From Calvatia gigantea (Eukaryota > Basidiomycota > Agaricomycetes > Agaricales > Lycoperdaceae): a DNA stretch of 46,827 nt. Of the stretch, positions 1 to 10,767 are shown piece by piece. Within the stretch, counting starts at the first letter, position 1; each line of letters begins with the position of its first letter. A program made the position numbers and the translations under genes. The stretch spans positions 1 to 46,827 of the forward strand of contig JACAAK010000036.1 in NCBI GenBank assembly GCA_025093985.1. The letters are read 5' to 3'. The notes beneath the pieces were generated by a model. The model saw only the letters and a list, made by a program, of their open reading frames with translations. It was not told the origin of the DNA and made no database searches.

Positions 1-465
1 CAGTGATTTCTTAAAACATATTTAAGTATGACAGCTCTATTATCTAAAAATTTGGGAATTTTTCAAAACTTATAGATTTATGGAGGTACAGCAAGCAATT
101 CCAACAAGTAAATATTATTTAATAGATAAATTTAAAATTTGTTGGGGTACTTAGAAAATTACCTTGGAAGCGAATCTCGGAATTCATAAATAAGGTAGCT
201 AATAGACTCTCAAGCTAAGTTGGGCAGTAAAGGAAACACCTAGAATTTAATAAATCCCCATTATGTAAATGAGGTAGGCTATACCCTAAACAGCAGTGAA
301 GTAGCGGCAAAAACTATTATAAATAATTATGTTAAAAAATAGAATAGTGTTTGTACGGTATAAAAAGTCTTGCGCCGAATCTAGAATAAACAATACCAAA
401 TATTGATTTTAGCTTAGTTAGAATTAATTGAGGTATTAACTAATAGTAAAAAATACATAAAATAA
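1..465. other. AT-rich left end, no assignable gene
   Basis: No convincing reading frame, tRNA or rRNA was recognised. The adjoining 466-650 segment is a visibly corrupted copy of sequence that is clean elsewhere, so this stretch probably has the same error level, which would hide any gene. It should be mitochondrial DNA lying upstream of cox1. A GTAGCGGC string near 300 recalls large-subunit rRNA but stands alone. Confidence 0.5.
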
Positions 466-572
466 TTTTTTTTTAATAAAGGTACAATGTAGTTAGAAGC
501 TAACGCTAAAAATAAAACTTATTAATATAAAATGCAACGATTCTCCTAAGGATTACCATAAAAATAACATTG
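466..572 (+). other. corrupted copy of the cox1 leader
   Basis: Blocks match the clean leader at 8280-8409 in order: a T-run followed by AATAAA and GGTACAA, then GCTAACGCT, AATATAAAA, GATTCTCC and AAGGA. Many single-base deletions and substitutions separate the blocks. The pattern is that of an unpolished long read rather than a diverged gene, but a decayed paralogue cannot be excluded. Confidence 0.6.
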
Positions 573-740
573 AATTGGCTAAACTTTAAGATGCTAAAAT
601 TACCTATATTAAAATAGTGTTTTCTAGTAAATTGGAAAGCTTTTAATTTTTGATAGAATTAGCTTCTCCTGGAGTACAATTTTTACAAGGAGATCATCAA
701 TTATTCAATGTAATAATTTCTGCTCACGCATTTATAATGA
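573..740 (+). pseudogene. corrupted cox1 exon 1 of copy U1
   Basis: The segment follows exon 1 (clean copy 8410-8602). The first ~80 bases have several indels and the start ATG is disrupted to ATTG. From about 652 to the exon end at 740 it is identical to other copies. The only open frame into the RT begins at a TTG at 650, so no genuine start is present here. Confidence 0.7.
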
Positions 741-2872
741 GTACGCCGTTTCACTCCATTAACACTTGCAGTTTTACCTCACAGGGGGTTAACTTGTGTG
801 TAGTAGGAATGATAATCTACCTGATTATTAATCACACAACTTTCCTGCCTGGCCTATTAGAACCTAATAAGACTATTAGCGCTGTAGTAGGGTATAGAGA
901 TGTTTTACCAGTTATTCCGCATAATGAGGGAGAACATTGGAAAGTAGTCTTGCATGGTGACGTTAAGAAACTTGACACGCAATTCGTGGATAAGAAGGAA
1001 CCTAGGGCACCAAGCGGATCAGTCTGCCCTGGCTTAGCTGAAGTAAACTCCCCACAAGGAGCGAAGGGTATCATTGGTATCATTAACGATGATAGCATCC
1101 TACTGGCTAAGGCGATCCCCAACGAGGGGAATGCAATTGCGCAAGCACCTAAACAAGACACCCTGAGGGCAACCACCGCCCTAAATCGAGATAATGGAGG
1201 AACTCGGGATGTCACCGCCTCTATCGACCCCAAAACCGACAAGCGGGCACGGAGCCAGCGTAGTATCGCACCCCAGAGCGAAAAGGCTGGCAGCGTCAAG
1301 AACTCAAATCACAAAGGCGAAATTTTAGAGAATCAACTTTATAGAGTAGTTATAAGTGAATTGAACAAATACAAGGCCACGGATGGGAAATACAACGGAA
1401 TTATCAGAATCATAGATTCTAAGATGTTACAAACCTGTTACTCCCTAATCAAGAGTAATCCGGGTAATATGACACCTGGAACTCAGGATATCACACTTGA
1501 CGGTATCAATATTGAATGGTTTGACAAAACCGCAGTAAATATAATGGCGGGTAGATTTAGATTCAGCCCTGCAAGACAAATCCTAATTCCTAAACCTAAT
1601 AAACCCGGGGAACTAAGACCTTTACTTATAGCGAGCCCCAGAGAAAAGATCGTCCAAAAGGCCTTACAGGTTCTAATGAACGCAATCTTCGACCCGCATT
1701 TTAGTAAATCCTCATATGGATTCCGACCAGGGCGATCCTTAATAAACGCACTTAACAAAATCCATAAACGAGGAGGGCCTATGGCTTGGGCGATCAACGG
1801 AGACATTACCAAATGCTTCGATAGAATACCCCATGACAAAATAAAGTCTGCAGTCAAAGAAAGAATATCCTGCGCTAGAACCTTAACATTAATTGAGCGA
1901 GGAATAAAAGCAGGATATATTGACGAGAAAGGCCAACCAATTAAAACAAAAATTGGAACACCTCAAGGGAGCATATTATCACCTTTACTTTCTAATATTA
2001 TTCTAGATAAATTGGACAAATATATTGAAAGTTTGGACAGTGAACTAAATGTAGGAAAGAAACGAAAACCCAATCCAGCCTACACTAGATTGGAGGGTCT
2101 TCGAGGATACTACAAAAGGAGACAACCTGCCTTAGCGAATAAATATCTAAAAATGATGAGATTATTACCTAAATTCGATAAGCATAACGAAGATTTCAGA
2201 CGAGCTATCTATACCAGATATGCTGATGACTTCGTCATCCTTCTGGCCTCAACTAGAAAATATGCATTATCACTTAAGGAGAAAATCGCCATCTTCCTTA
2301 AAGAAGCTTGCGGTTTGGAGTTAAACGACCAAAAGACCACTATCACTAATACTAGAGATGGGGTAACGTTCCTAGGCGCCCAAATTAAGAAAAGAGATAA
2401 CTCACCGATATTTAACTCGTTCCAAGGAAAAGCAGGAAATAAAATAACGCGAAGATCAACTCTTCGAATGGCTGTTGATGCTCCCATCAAGCTGCTGATA
2501 GAAAAATTGATAAAAAACGGATTCGCTAGGCGAAACCATTTAGCGTCTGTTCTTGCAAAGGGAAGACCCGACATGATTCACTTAACTCACTTTGATATAA
2601 TCCGATTTTACAACAGTAAAATAACGGGATTATTAACCGCATATCGATTCGCCGGAAACTTTGCATTAATGGCTAGAGTCGTATGGGTACTAAGACAATC
2701 TTGTGCCCTAACCCTAGCGAGAAAATTTAAATTGAAAACAATGAAAAAGGCCTTCGATAAATTTGGCTACGACTTGATCGACCCCGATACAGGAGTATTC
2801 TTAAACACCCCGAGACCTTCTCGGCGACTTACGATTACTCTTCTAGGCAAAGCCTACTCACGCAATATTTGA
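650..2872 (+). pseudogene. RT reading frame of U1, frameshifted near its 3' end
   Basis: This is the group II intron RT, with the GTPQG and YADD motifs intact. At 2808-2811 it has four C's where all sixteen other copies have five. The frameshift replaces the last ~33 residues with an unrelated tail ending at a TGA. The upstream Cox1 start is also destroyed, leaving only a TTG. Position at the poor-quality contig end suggests sequencing error, although a real mutation is possible. Confidence 0.75.
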
Positions 2873-3150
2873 AAACCCAATCGAAGTGGCGGACCAAATC
2901 TTAAAAACTACCTGGGCGGGTAAACTAACAAAAAGTATACCATCAATATGTGCACTATGCGGAACAAGTGAAAAGGTCGAGATGCATCACCTAAGAAAAG
3001 CGGCTGATGTCCGAAATAAGATAAGAACTGGTAATCTCACATGGGCCCAATGGAAAGGAGCAGTTGCTAGAAAAAAAATACCCCTATGTAAATATCATCA
3101 TGATTTACTGCACCAAGGGATGCTAAACCATTCAGATATGGAAATAGCAA
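741..3150 (+). mobile_element. group II intron copy U1, 3' truncated
   Basis: It starts at the normal GTACG end and runs to about intron nt 2411, inside the HNH frame, then switches to cox1 exon 1 (TTTTTCAG). Domains V and VI are missing, so it cannot splice. Just before the junction the sequence reads GATATGGAAATAG where other copies have GATATGCAGAAAATAG, a small local deletion not seen elsewhere. Confidence 0.88.
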
Positions 3151-5423
3151 GTTTTTCAGTTCTAATTAGATTAGAATTAGCTTCTCCTGGAGTACAATTT
3201 TTACAAGGAGATCATCAATTATTCAATGTAATAATTTCTGCTCACGCATTTATAATGAGTACGCCGTTTCACTCCATTAACACTTGCAGTTTTACCTCAC
3301 AGGGGGTTAACTTGTGTGTAGTAGGAATGATAATCTACCTGATTATTAATCACACAACTTTCCTGCCTGGCCTATTAGAACCTAATAAGACTATTAGCGC
3401 TGTAGTAGGGTATAGAGATGTTTTACCAGTTATTCCGCATAATGAGGGAGAACATTGGAAAGTAGTCTTGCATGGTGACGTTAAGAAACTTGACACGCAA
3501 TTCGTGGATAAGAAGGAACCTAGGGCACCAAGCGGATCAGTCTGCCCTGGCTTAGCTGAAGTAAACTCCCCACAAGGAGCGAAGGGTATCATTGGTATCA
3601 TTAACGATGATAGCATCCTACTGGCTAAGGCGATCCCCAACGAGGGGAATGCAATTGCGCAAGCACCTAAACAAGACACCCTGAGGGCAACCACCGCCCT
3701 AAATCGAGATAATGGAGGAACTCGGGATGTCACCGCCTCTATCGACCCCAAAACCGACAAGCGGGCACGGAGCCAGCGTAGTATCGCACCCCAGAGCGAA
3801 AAGGCTGGCAGCGTCAAGAACTCAAATCACAAAGGCGAAATTTTAGAGAATCAACTTTATAGAGTAGTTATAAGTGAATTGAACAAATACAAGGCCACGG
3901 ATGGGAAATACAACGGAATTATCAGAATCATAGATTCTAAGATGTTACAAACCTGTTACTCCCTAATCAAGAGTAATCCGGGTAATATGACACCTGGAAC
4001 TCAGGATATCACACTTGACGGTATCAATATTGAATGGTTTGACAAAACCGCAGTAAATATAATGGCGGGTAGATTTAGATTCAGCCCTGCAAGACAAATC
4101 CTAATTCCTAAACCTAATAAACCCGGGGAACTAAGACCTTTACTTATAGCGAGCCCCAGAGAAAAGATCGTCCAAAAGGCCTTACAGGTTCTAATGAACG
4201 CAATCTTCGACCCGCATTTTAGTAAATCCTCATATGGATTCCGACCAGGGCGATCCTTAATAAACGCACTTAACAAAATCCATAAACGAGGAGGGCCTAT
4301 GGCTTGGGCGATCAACGGAGACATTACCAAATGCTTCGATAGAATACCCCATGACAAAATAAAGTCTGCAGTCAAAGAAAGAATATCCTGCGCTAGAACC
4401 TTAACATTAATTGAGCGAGGAATAAAAGCAGGATATATTGACGAGAAAGGCCAACCAATTAAAACAAAAATTGGAACACCTCAAGGGAGCATATTATCAC
4501 CTTTACTTTCTAATATTATTCTAGATAAATTGGACAAATATATTGAAAGTTTGGACAGTGAACTAAATGTAGGAAAGAAACGAAAACCCAATCCAGCCTA
4601 CACTAGATTGGAGGGTCTTCGAGGATACTACAAAAGGAGACAACCTGCCTTAGCGAATAAATATCTAAAAATGATGAGATTATTACCTAAATTCGATAAG
4701 CATAACGAAGATTTCAGACGAGCTATCTATACCAGATATGCTGATGACTTCGTCATCCTTCTGGCCTCAACTAGAAAATATGCATTATCACTTAAGGAGA
4801 AAATCGCCATCTTCCTTAAAGAAGCTTGCGGTTTGGAGTTAAACGACCAAAAGACCACTATCACTAATACTAGAGATGGGGTAACGTTCCTAGGCGCCCA
4901 AATTAAGAAAAGAGATAACTCACCGATATTTAACTCGTTCCAAGGAAAAGCAGGAAATAAAATAACGCGAAGATCAACTCTTCGAATGGCTGTTGATGCT
5001 CCCATCAAGCTGCTGATAGAAAAATTGATAAAAAACGGATTCGCTAGGCGAAACCATTTAGCGTCTGTTCTTGCAAAGGGAAGACCCGACATGATTCACT
5101 TAACTCACTTTGATATAATCCGATTTTACAACAGTAAAATAACGGGATTATTAACCGCATATCGATTCGCCGGAAACTTTGCATTAATGGCTAGAGTCGT
5201 ATGGGTACTAAGACAATCTTGTGCCCTAACCCTAGCGAGAAAATTTAAATTGAAAACAATGAAAAAGGCCTTCGATAAATTTGGCTACGACTTGATCGAC
5301 CCCGATACAGGAGTATTCTTAAACACCCCCGAGACCTTCTCGGCGACTTACGATTACTCTTCTAGGCAAAGCCTACTCACGCAATATTTGAAAACCCAAT
5401 CGAAGTGGCGGACCAAATCTTAA
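2886..5423 (+). CDS. HNH-Cox1-RT chimeric frame (U1/U2 junction)
   Basis: One open frame of 845 codons joins about 89 residues of the U1 HNH domain (CxxC, EMHH and CxxHH present), then Cox1 from SVLIR to FIM, then the complete U2 RT. It arises because junction J1 happens to be in frame. The start is a GTG that overlaps the end of the U1 RT frame. The RT part equals the copy at 8410-10767. Nothing shows that this fusion is expressed. Confidence 0.7.
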   Translation: MADQILKTTWAGKLTKSIPSICALCGTSEKVEMHHLRKAADVRNKIRTGNLTWAQWKGAVARKKIPLCKYHHDLLHQGMLNHSDMEIASFSVLIRLELASPGVQFLQGDHQLFNVIISAHAFIMSTPFHSINTCSFTSQGVNLCVVGMIIYLIINHTTFLPGLLEPNKTISAVVGYRDVLPVIPHNEGEHWKVVLHGDVKKLDTQFVDKKEPRAPSGSVCPGLAEVNSPQGAKGIIGIINDDSILLAKAIPNEGNAIAQAPKQDTLRATTALNRDNGGTRDVTASIDPKTDKRARSQRSIAPQSEKAGSVKNSNHKGEILENQLYRVVISELNKYKATDGKYNGIIRIIDSKMLQTCYSLIKSNPGNMTPGTQDITLDGINIEWFDKTAVNIMAGRFRFSPARQILIPKPNKPGELRPLLIASPREKIVQKALQVLMNAIFDPHFSKSSYGFRPGRSLINALNKIHKRGGPMAWAINGDITKCFDRIPHDKIKSAVKERISCARTLTLIERGIKAGYIDEKGQPIKTKIGTPQGSILSPLLSNIILDKLDKYIESLDSELNVGKKRKPNPAYTRLEGLRGYYKRRQPALANKYLKMMRLLPKFDKHNEDFRRAIYTRYADDFVILLASTRKYALSLKEKIAIFLKEACGLELNDQKTTITNTRDGVTFLGAQIKKRDNSPIFNSFQGKAGNKITRRSTLRMAVDAPIKLLIEKLIKNGFARRNHLASVLAKGRPDMIHLTHFDIIRFYNSKITGLLTAYRFAGNFALMARVVWVLRQSCALTLARKFKLKTMKKAFDKFGYDLIDPDTGVFLNTPETFSATYDYSSRQSLLTQYLKTQSKWRTKS
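3151..3258 (+). pseudogene. cox1 exon 1, 3' part (U2)
   Basis: This covers Cox1 residues from about 30 to 64 plus the last base of the exon, joined to the U1 HNH region. It supplies a normal 5' splice junction for U2 but has no Cox1 start. Confidence 0.85.
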
Positions 5424-5850
5424 AAACTACCTGGGCGGGTAAACTAACAAAAAGTATACCATCAATATGTGCACTATGCGGAACAAGTGAAAAGGTCGAG
5501 ATGCATCACCTAAGAAAAGCGGCTGATGTCCGAAATAAGATAAGAACTGGTAATCTCACATGGGCCCAATGGAAAGGAGCAGTTGCTAGAAAAAAAATAC
5601 CCCTATGTAAATATCATCATGATTTACTGCACCAAGGGATGCTAAACCATTCAGATATGCAGAAAATAGCAAGATATCAAGGTGAAAGAAAATCATAAAT
5701 GGTTTAATACACATCTGACAAGATATCCCACAATAGCGTACGCTACCCTCCACAACTTTACTATTTGTCCGTTTCTTGACGGGGAGAGCCGTATGATGGG
5801 AAACTATCACGTACGGTTCGGAGAGCAGTTCCGATGAGGGCTGACTCTAC
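3259..5850 (+). mobile_element. group II intron copy U2, complete
   Basis: Full 2592 bases from GTACG to CTCTAC. Domain V is at 5786-5819 and domain VI follows to the intron end. Exon 2 is present only as its first 10 bases (5851-5860), then merges at a GG shared with intron nt 44 of U3. Confidence 0.93.
5405..5698 (+). CDS. HNH endonuclease domain frame (U2)
   Basis: Identical 97-codon frame to the reference copy at 10749-11042. It overlaps the RT end by 19 bases, starts at GTG and is complete to TAA. Confidence 0.7.
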   Translation: MADQILKTTWAGKLTKSIPSICALCGTSEKVEMHHLRKAADVRNKIRTGNLTWAQWKGAVARKKIPLCKYHHDLLHQGMLNHSDMQKIARYQGERKS

Positions 5851-5858
5851 TTTTCTTC

Positions 5859-7982
5859 ATGGGGGTTAACTTGTGTGTAGTAGGAATGATAATCTACCTG
5901 ATTATTAATCACACAACTTTCCTGCCTGGCCTATTAGAACCTAATAAGACTATTAGCGCTGTAGTAGGGTATAGAGATGTTTTACCAGTTATTCCGCATA
6001 ATGAGGGAGAACATTGGAAAGTAGTCTTGCATGGTGACGTTAAGAAACTTGACACGCAATTCGTGGATAAGAAGGAACCTAGGGCACCAAGCGGATCAGT
6101 CTGCCCTGGCTTAGCTGAAGTAAACTCCCCACAAGGAGCGAAGGGTATCATTGGTATCATTAACGATGATAGCATCCTACTGGCTAAGGCGATCCCCAAC
6201 GAGGGGAATGCAATTGCGCAAGCACCTAAACAAGACACCCTGAGGGCAACCACCGCCCTAAATCGAGATAATGGAGGAACTCGGGATGTCACCGCCTCTA
6301 TCGACCCCAAAACCGACAAGCGGGCACGGAGCCAGCGTAGTATCGCACCCCAGAGCGAAAAGGCTGGCAGCGTCAAGAACTCAAATCACAAAGGCGAAAT
6401 TTTAGAGAATCAACTTTATAGAGTAGTTATAAGTGAATTGAACAAATACAAGGCCACGGATGGGAAATACAACGGAATTATCAGAATCATAGATTCTAAG
6501 ATGTTACAAACCTGTTACTCCCTAATCAAGAGTAATCCGGGTAATATGACACCTGGAACTCAGGATATCACACTTGACGGTATCAATATTGAATGGTTTG
6601 ACAAAACCGCAGTAAATATAATGGCGGGTAGATTTAGATTCAGCCCTGCAAGACAAATCCTAATTCCTAAACCTAATAAACCCGGGGAACTAAGACCTTT
6701 ACTTATAGCGAGCCCCAGAGAAAAGATCGTCCAAAAGGCCTTACAGGTTCTAATGAACGCAATCTTCGACCCGCATTTTAGTAAATCCTCATATGGATTC
6801 CGACCAGGGCGATCCTTAATAAACGCACTTAACAAAATCCATAAACGAGGAGGGCCTATGGCTTGGGCGATCAACGGAGACATTACCAAATGCTTCGATA
6901 GAATACCCCATGACAAAATAAAGTCTGCAGTCAAAGAAAGAATATCCTGCGCTAGAACCTTAACATTAATTGAGCGAGGAATAAAAGCAGGATATATTGA
7001 CGAGAAAGGCCAACCAATTAAAACAAAAATTGGAACACCTCAAGGGAGCATATTATCACCTTTACTTTCTAATATTATTCTAGATAAATTGGACAAATAT
7101 ATTGAAAGTTTGGACAGTGAACTAAATGTAGGAAAGAAACGAAAACCCAATCCAGCCTACACTAGATTGGAGGGTCTTCGAGGATACTACAAAAGGAGAC
7201 AACCTGCCTTAGCGAATAAATATCTAAAAATGATGAGATTATTACCTAAATTCGATAAGCATAACGAAGATTTCAGACGAGCTATCTATACCAGATATGC
7301 TGATGACTTCGTCATCCTTCTGGCCTCAACTAGAAAATATGCATTATCACTTAAGGAGAAAATCGCCATCTTCCTTAAAGAAGCTTGCGGTTTGGAGTTA
7401 AACGACCAAAAGACCACTATCACTAATACTAGAGATGGGGTAACGTTCCTAGGCGCCCAAATTAAGAAAAGAGATAACTCACCGATATTTAACTCGTTCC
7501 AAGGAAAAGCAGGAAATAAAATAACGCGAAGATCAACTCTTCGAATGGCTGTTGATGCTCCCATCAAGCTGCTGATAGAAAAATTGATAAAAAACGGATT
7601 CGCTAGGCGAAACCATTTAGCGTCTGTTCTTGCAAAGGGAAGACCCGACATGATTCACTTAACTCACTTTGATATAATCCGATTTTACAACAGTAAAATA
7701 ACGGGATTATTAACCGCATATCGATTCGCCGGAAACTTTGCATTAATGGCTAGAGTCGTATGGGTACTAAGACAATCTTGTGCCCTAACCCTAGCGAGAA
7801 AATTTAAATTGAAAACAATGAAAAAGGCCTTCGATAAATTTGGCTACGACTTGATCGACCCCGATACAGGAGTATTCTTAAACACCCCCGAGACCTTCTC
7901 GGCGACTTACGATTACTCTTCTAGGCAAAGCCTACTCACGCAATATTTGAAAACCCAATCGAAGTGGCGGACCAAATCTTAA
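5859..7982 (+). CDS. group II intron RT (U3), starts at exon 2 ATG
   Basis: A 707-codon frame. The junction puts the ATG of cox1 exon 2 (native Met of IFFMV) directly in frame with the intron reading frame, so it keeps an ATG although exon 1 is lost. All RT and maturase regions are intact and identical to the reference copy at 8410-10767. Confidence 0.8.
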   Translation: MGVNLCVVGMIIYLIINHTTFLPGLLEPNKTISAVVGYRDVLPVIPHNEGEHWKVVLHGDVKKLDTQFVDKKEPRAPSGSVCPGLAEVNSPQGAKGIIGIINDDSILLAKAIPNEGNAIAQAPKQDTLRATTALNRDNGGTRDVTASIDPKTDKRARSQRSIAPQSEKAGSVKNSNHKGEILENQLYRVVISELNKYKATDGKYNGIIRIIDSKMLQTCYSLIKSNPGNMTPGTQDITLDGINIEWFDKTAVNIMAGRFRFSPARQILIPKPNKPGELRPLLIASPREKIVQKALQVLMNAIFDPHFSKSSYGFRPGRSLINALNKIHKRGGPMAWAINGDITKCFDRIPHDKIKSAVKERISCARTLTLIERGIKAGYIDEKGQPIKTKIGTPQGSILSPLLSNIILDKLDKYIESLDSELNVGKKRKPNPAYTRLEGLRGYYKRRQPALANKYLKMMRLLPKFDKHNEDFRRAIYTRYADDFVILLASTRKYALSLKEKIAIFLKEACGLELNDQKTTITNTRDGVTFLGAQIKKRDNSPIFNSFQGKAGNKITRRSTLRMAVDAPIKLLIEKLIKNGFARRNHLASVLAKGRPDMIHLTHFDIIRFYNSKITGLLTAYRFAGNFALMARVVWVLRQSCALTLARKFKLKTMKKAFDKFGYDLIDPDTGVFLNTPETFSATYDYSSRQSLLTQYLKTQSKWRTKS

Positions 7983-8279
7983 AAACTACCTGGGCGGGTA
8001 AACTAACAAAAAGTATACCATCAATATGTGCACTATGCGGAACAAGTGAAAAGGTCGAGATGCATCACCTAAGAAAAGCGGCTGATGTCCGAAATAAGAT
8101 AAGAACTGGTAATCTCACATGGGCCCAATGGAAAGGAGCAGTTGCTAGAAAAAAAATACCCCTATGTAAATATCATCATGATTTACTGCACCAAGGGATG
8201 CTAAACCATTCAGATATGCAGAAAATAGCAAGATATCAAGGTGAAAGAAAATCATAAATGGTTTAATACACATCTGACA
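5861..8279 (+). mobile_element. group II intron copy U3, truncated at both ends
   Basis: It covers intron nt 44 to 2462. The left edge joins the exon 2 ATG of U2 to the intron's GGGGGTTAAC. The right edge leaves the intron 65 bases before domain V and enters the cox1 leader. It can neither splice nor pair normally with exon 1. Confidence 0.92.
7964..8257 (+). CDS. HNH endonuclease domain frame (U3)
   Basis: Complete and identical to 10749-11042. Its TAA lies 22 bases before the junction with the cox1 leader. Confidence 0.7.
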   Translation: MADQILKTTWAGKLTKSIPSICALCGTSEKVEMHHLRKAADVRNKIRTGNLTWAQWKGAVARKKIPLCKYHHDLLHQGMLNHSDMQKIARYQGERKS

Positions 8280-8409
8280 TTTTTGTTTTAATAAAAGGTA
8301 CAAGCTGTAGCAGTAGACTAGCTAACGCTACAAAACTAAAACTTAGTCTAATATAAAACTGCCAACCGATTCTCCCTTAAGACGACTATTAGCCCTATAG
8401 CAAAATACA
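8280..8409 (+). promoter_or_regulatory. cox1 leader, longest clean copy
   Basis: AT-rich 130 bases directly before the cox1 ATG. A 7-base inverted repeat, TAGACTA at 8314-8320 and TAGTCTA at 8344-8350, could form a stem with a 23-base loop. No consensus mitochondrial promoter was recognised. Shorter copies lie at 24577-24665 and 33005-33122, each entered at a different base. Confidence 0.6.
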
Positions 8410-8602
8410 ATGAATTGGCTAAATTCAACTAATGCTAAAGAAATTGGTACGCTATATTTAATATTTGCTGTATTTGCTGGTATGATTGGAACAGCTTTTT
8501 CAGTTCTAATTAGATTAGAATTAGCTTCTCCTGGAGTACAATTTTTACAAGGAGATCATCAATTATTCAATGTAATAATTTCTGCTCACGCATTTATAAT
8601 GA
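8410..8602 (+). CDS. cytochrome c oxidase subunit 1, exon 1 (U4)
   Basis: 193 bases encode the first 64 residues of Cox1 plus one base of codon 65. This N-terminus holds the first transmembrane segment ([20 protein letters not shown]) and the start of the second region, ending HAFIM. Joined to exon 2 across the intron it reads HAFIM-IFFMV, the conserved Cox1 sequence, which fixes both splice sites. The last six bases TAATGA (8597-8602) act as the presumed IBS1. Cox1 is the catalytic core of complex IV in the inner membrane. Only this amino-terminal piece is present anywhere in the window. Confidence 0.93.
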
Positions 8603-10767
8603 GTACGCCGTTTCACTCCATTAACACTTGCAGTTTTACCTCACAGGGGGTTAACTTGTGTGTAGTAGGAATGATAATCTACCTGATTATTAATCACACA
8701 ACTTTCCTGCCTGGCCTATTAGAACCTAATAAGACTATTAGCGCTGTAGTAGGGTATAGAGATGTTTTACCAGTTATTCCGCATAATGAGGGAGAACATT
8801 GGAAAGTAGTCTTGCATGGTGACGTTAAGAAACTTGACACGCAATTCGTGGATAAGAAGGAACCTAGGGCACCAAGCGGATCAGTCTGCCCTGGCTTAGC
8901 TGAAGTAAACTCCCCACAAGGAGCGAAGGGTATCATTGGTATCATTAACGATGATAGCATCCTACTGGCTAAGGCGATCCCCAACGAGGGGAATGCAATT
9001 GCGCAAGCACCTAAACAAGACACCCTGAGGGCAACCACCGCCCTAAATCGAGATAATGGAGGAACTCGGGATGTCACCGCCTCTATCGACCCCAAAACCG
9101 ACAAGCGGGCACGGAGCCAGCGTAGTATCGCACCCCAGAGCGAAAAGGCTGGCAGCGTCAAGAACTCAAATCACAAAGGCGAAATTTTAGAGAATCAACT
9201 TTATAGAGTAGTTATAAGTGAATTGAACAAATACAAGGCCACGGATGGGAAATACAACGGAATTATCAGAATCATAGATTCTAAGATGTTACAAACCTGT
9301 TACTCCCTAATCAAGAGTAATCCGGGTAATATGACACCTGGAACTCAGGATATCACACTTGACGGTATCAATATTGAATGGTTTGACAAAACCGCAGTAA
9401 ATATAATGGCGGGTAGATTTAGATTCAGCCCTGCAAGACAAATCCTAATTCCTAAACCTAATAAACCCGGGGAACTAAGACCTTTACTTATAGCGAGCCC
9501 CAGAGAAAAGATCGTCCAAAAGGCCTTACAGGTTCTAATGAACGCAATCTTCGACCCGCATTTTAGTAAATCCTCATATGGATTCCGACCAGGGCGATCC
9601 TTAATAAACGCACTTAACAAAATCCATAAACGAGGAGGGCCTATGGCTTGGGCGATCAACGGAGACATTACCAAATGCTTCGATAGAATACCCCATGACA
9701 AAATAAAGTCTGCAGTCAAAGAAAGAATATCCTGCGCTAGAACCTTAACATTAATTGAGCGAGGAATAAAAGCAGGATATATTGACGAGAAAGGCCAACC
9801 AATTAAAACAAAAATTGGAACACCTCAAGGGAGCATATTATCACCTTTACTTTCTAATATTATTCTAGATAAATTGGACAAATATATTGAAAGTTTGGAC
9901 AGTGAACTAAATGTAGGAAAGAAACGAAAACCCAATCCAGCCTACACTAGATTGGAGGGTCTTCGAGGATACTACAAAAGGAGACAACCTGCCTTAGCGA
10001 ATAAATATCTAAAAATGATGAGATTATTACCTAAATTCGATAAGCATAACGAAGATTTCAGACGAGCTATCTATACCAGATATGCTGATGACTTCGTCAT
10101 CCTTCTGGCCTCAACTAGAAAATATGCATTATCACTTAAGGAGAAAATCGCCATCTTCCTTAAAGAAGCTTGCGGTTTGGAGTTAAACGACCAAAAGACC
10201 ACTATCACTAATACTAGAGATGGGGTAACGTTCCTAGGCGCCCAAATTAAGAAAAGAGATAACTCACCGATATTTAACTCGTTCCAAGGAAAAGCAGGAA
10301 ATAAAATAACGCGAAGATCAACTCTTCGAATGGCTGTTGATGCTCCCATCAAGCTGCTGATAGAAAAATTGATAAAAAACGGATTCGCTAGGCGAAACCA
10401 TTTAGCGTCTGTTCTTGCAAAGGGAAGACCCGACATGATTCACTTAACTCACTTTGATATAATCCGATTTTACAACAGTAAAATAACGGGATTATTAACC
10501 GCATATCGATTCGCCGGAAACTTTGCATTAATGGCTAGAGTCGTATGGGTACTAAGACAATCTTGTGCCCTAACCCTAGCGAGAAAATTTAAATTGAAAA
10601 CAATGAAAAAGGCCTTCGATAAATTTGGCTACGACTTGATCGACCCCGATACAGGAGTATTCTTAAACACCCCCGAGACCTTCTCGGCGACTTACGATTA
10701 CTCTTCTAGGCAAAGCCTACTCACGCAATATTTGAAAACCCAATCGAAGTGGCGGACCAAATCTTAA
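8410..10767 (+). CDS. group II intron RT/maturase fused to Cox1 exon 1 (reference copy, U4)
   Basis: A 785-codon frame. Residues 1-64 are Cox1 exon 1; the intron part follows in the same frame, the usual arrangement for fungal mitochondrial intron proteins, which are freed by proteolysis. Residues ~65-250 read through intron domain I and match no domain I recognise. The RT begins near 260 with NPGNMTPG at 304-311, then YGFRPGRS from 390, the first catalytic Asp in NGDITKCFD (D419), GTPQG at 470-474, and YADD at 558-561. A maturase (domain X) region spans roughly 620-745. The protein would help the intron splice and copy intron RNA into DNA. It stops just before the HNH domain, which lies in another frame. 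Family members normally carry RT, maturase and HNH on one chain. Confidence 0.93.
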   Translation: MNWLNSTNAKEIGTLYLIFAVFAGMIGTAFSVLIRLELASPGVQFLQGDHQLFNVIISAHAFIMSTPFHSINTCSFTSQGVNLCVVGMIIYLIINHTTFLPGLLEPNKTISAVVGYRDVLPVIPHNEGEHWKVVLHGDVKKLDTQFVDKKEPRAPSGSVCPGLAEVNSPQGAKGIIGIINDDSILLAKAIPNEGNAIAQAPKQDTLRATTALNRDNGGTRDVTASIDPKTDKRARSQRSIAPQSEKAGSVKNSNHKGEILENQLYRVVISELNKYKATDGKYNGIIRIIDSKMLQTCYSLIKSNPGNMTPGTQDITLDGINIEWFDKTAVNIMAGRFRFSPARQILIPKPNKPGELRPLLIASPREKIVQKALQVLMNAIFDPHFSKSSYGFRPGRSLINALNKIHKRGGPMAWAINGDITKCFDRIPHDKIKSAVKERISCARTLTLIERGIKAGYIDEKGQPIKTKIGTPQGSILSPLLSNIILDKLDKYIESLDSELNVGKKRKPNPAYTRLEGLRGYYKRRQPALANKYLKMMRLLPKFDKHNEDFRRAIYTRYADDFVILLASTRKYALSLKEKIAIFLKEACGLELNDQKTTITNTRDGVTFLGAQIKKRDNSPIFNSFQGKAGNKITRRSTLRMAVDAPIKLLIEKLIKNGFARRNHLASVLAKGRPDMIHLTHFDIIRFYNSKITGLLTAYRFAGNFALMARVVWVLRQSCALTLARKFKLKTMKKAFDKFGYDLIDPDTGVFLNTPETFSATYDYSSRQSLLTQYLKTQSKWRTKS

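Noticed and set aside
290..380. Possible large-subunit rRNA fragment (GTAGCGGC)
   Set aside because: Only a short string matches; surrounding bases do not follow the rRNA pattern and the region is error-prone.
832..1299. Antisense 155-codon frame repeated in most copies, plus 124-, 121-, 74- and 65-codon antisense frames
   Set aside because: They lie opposite the RT, HNH and GIY-YIG frames, recur only because the intron recurs, and show no recognisable domain or start context. They are shadow frames.
2870..2872. TGA in U1 as Trp under the mitochondrial code
   Set aside because: It occurs only after the U1 frameshift, in a frame with no protein-like sequence, so it says nothing about codon use.
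8990..9005. EBS2 candidate GAATGC complementary to exon bases GCATTT
   Set aside because: It lies 3' of the EBS1 candidate, whereas EBS2 normally precedes EBS1 in domain I, and it needs a G-U pair. Not supported without a folded model.
10733..10760. Classical -1 slippery heptamer joining RT to HNH
   Set aside because: The codons around AAAACCC do not form X-XXY-YYZ in the RT frame. A frameshift mutation or base-calling error explains the split more simply.
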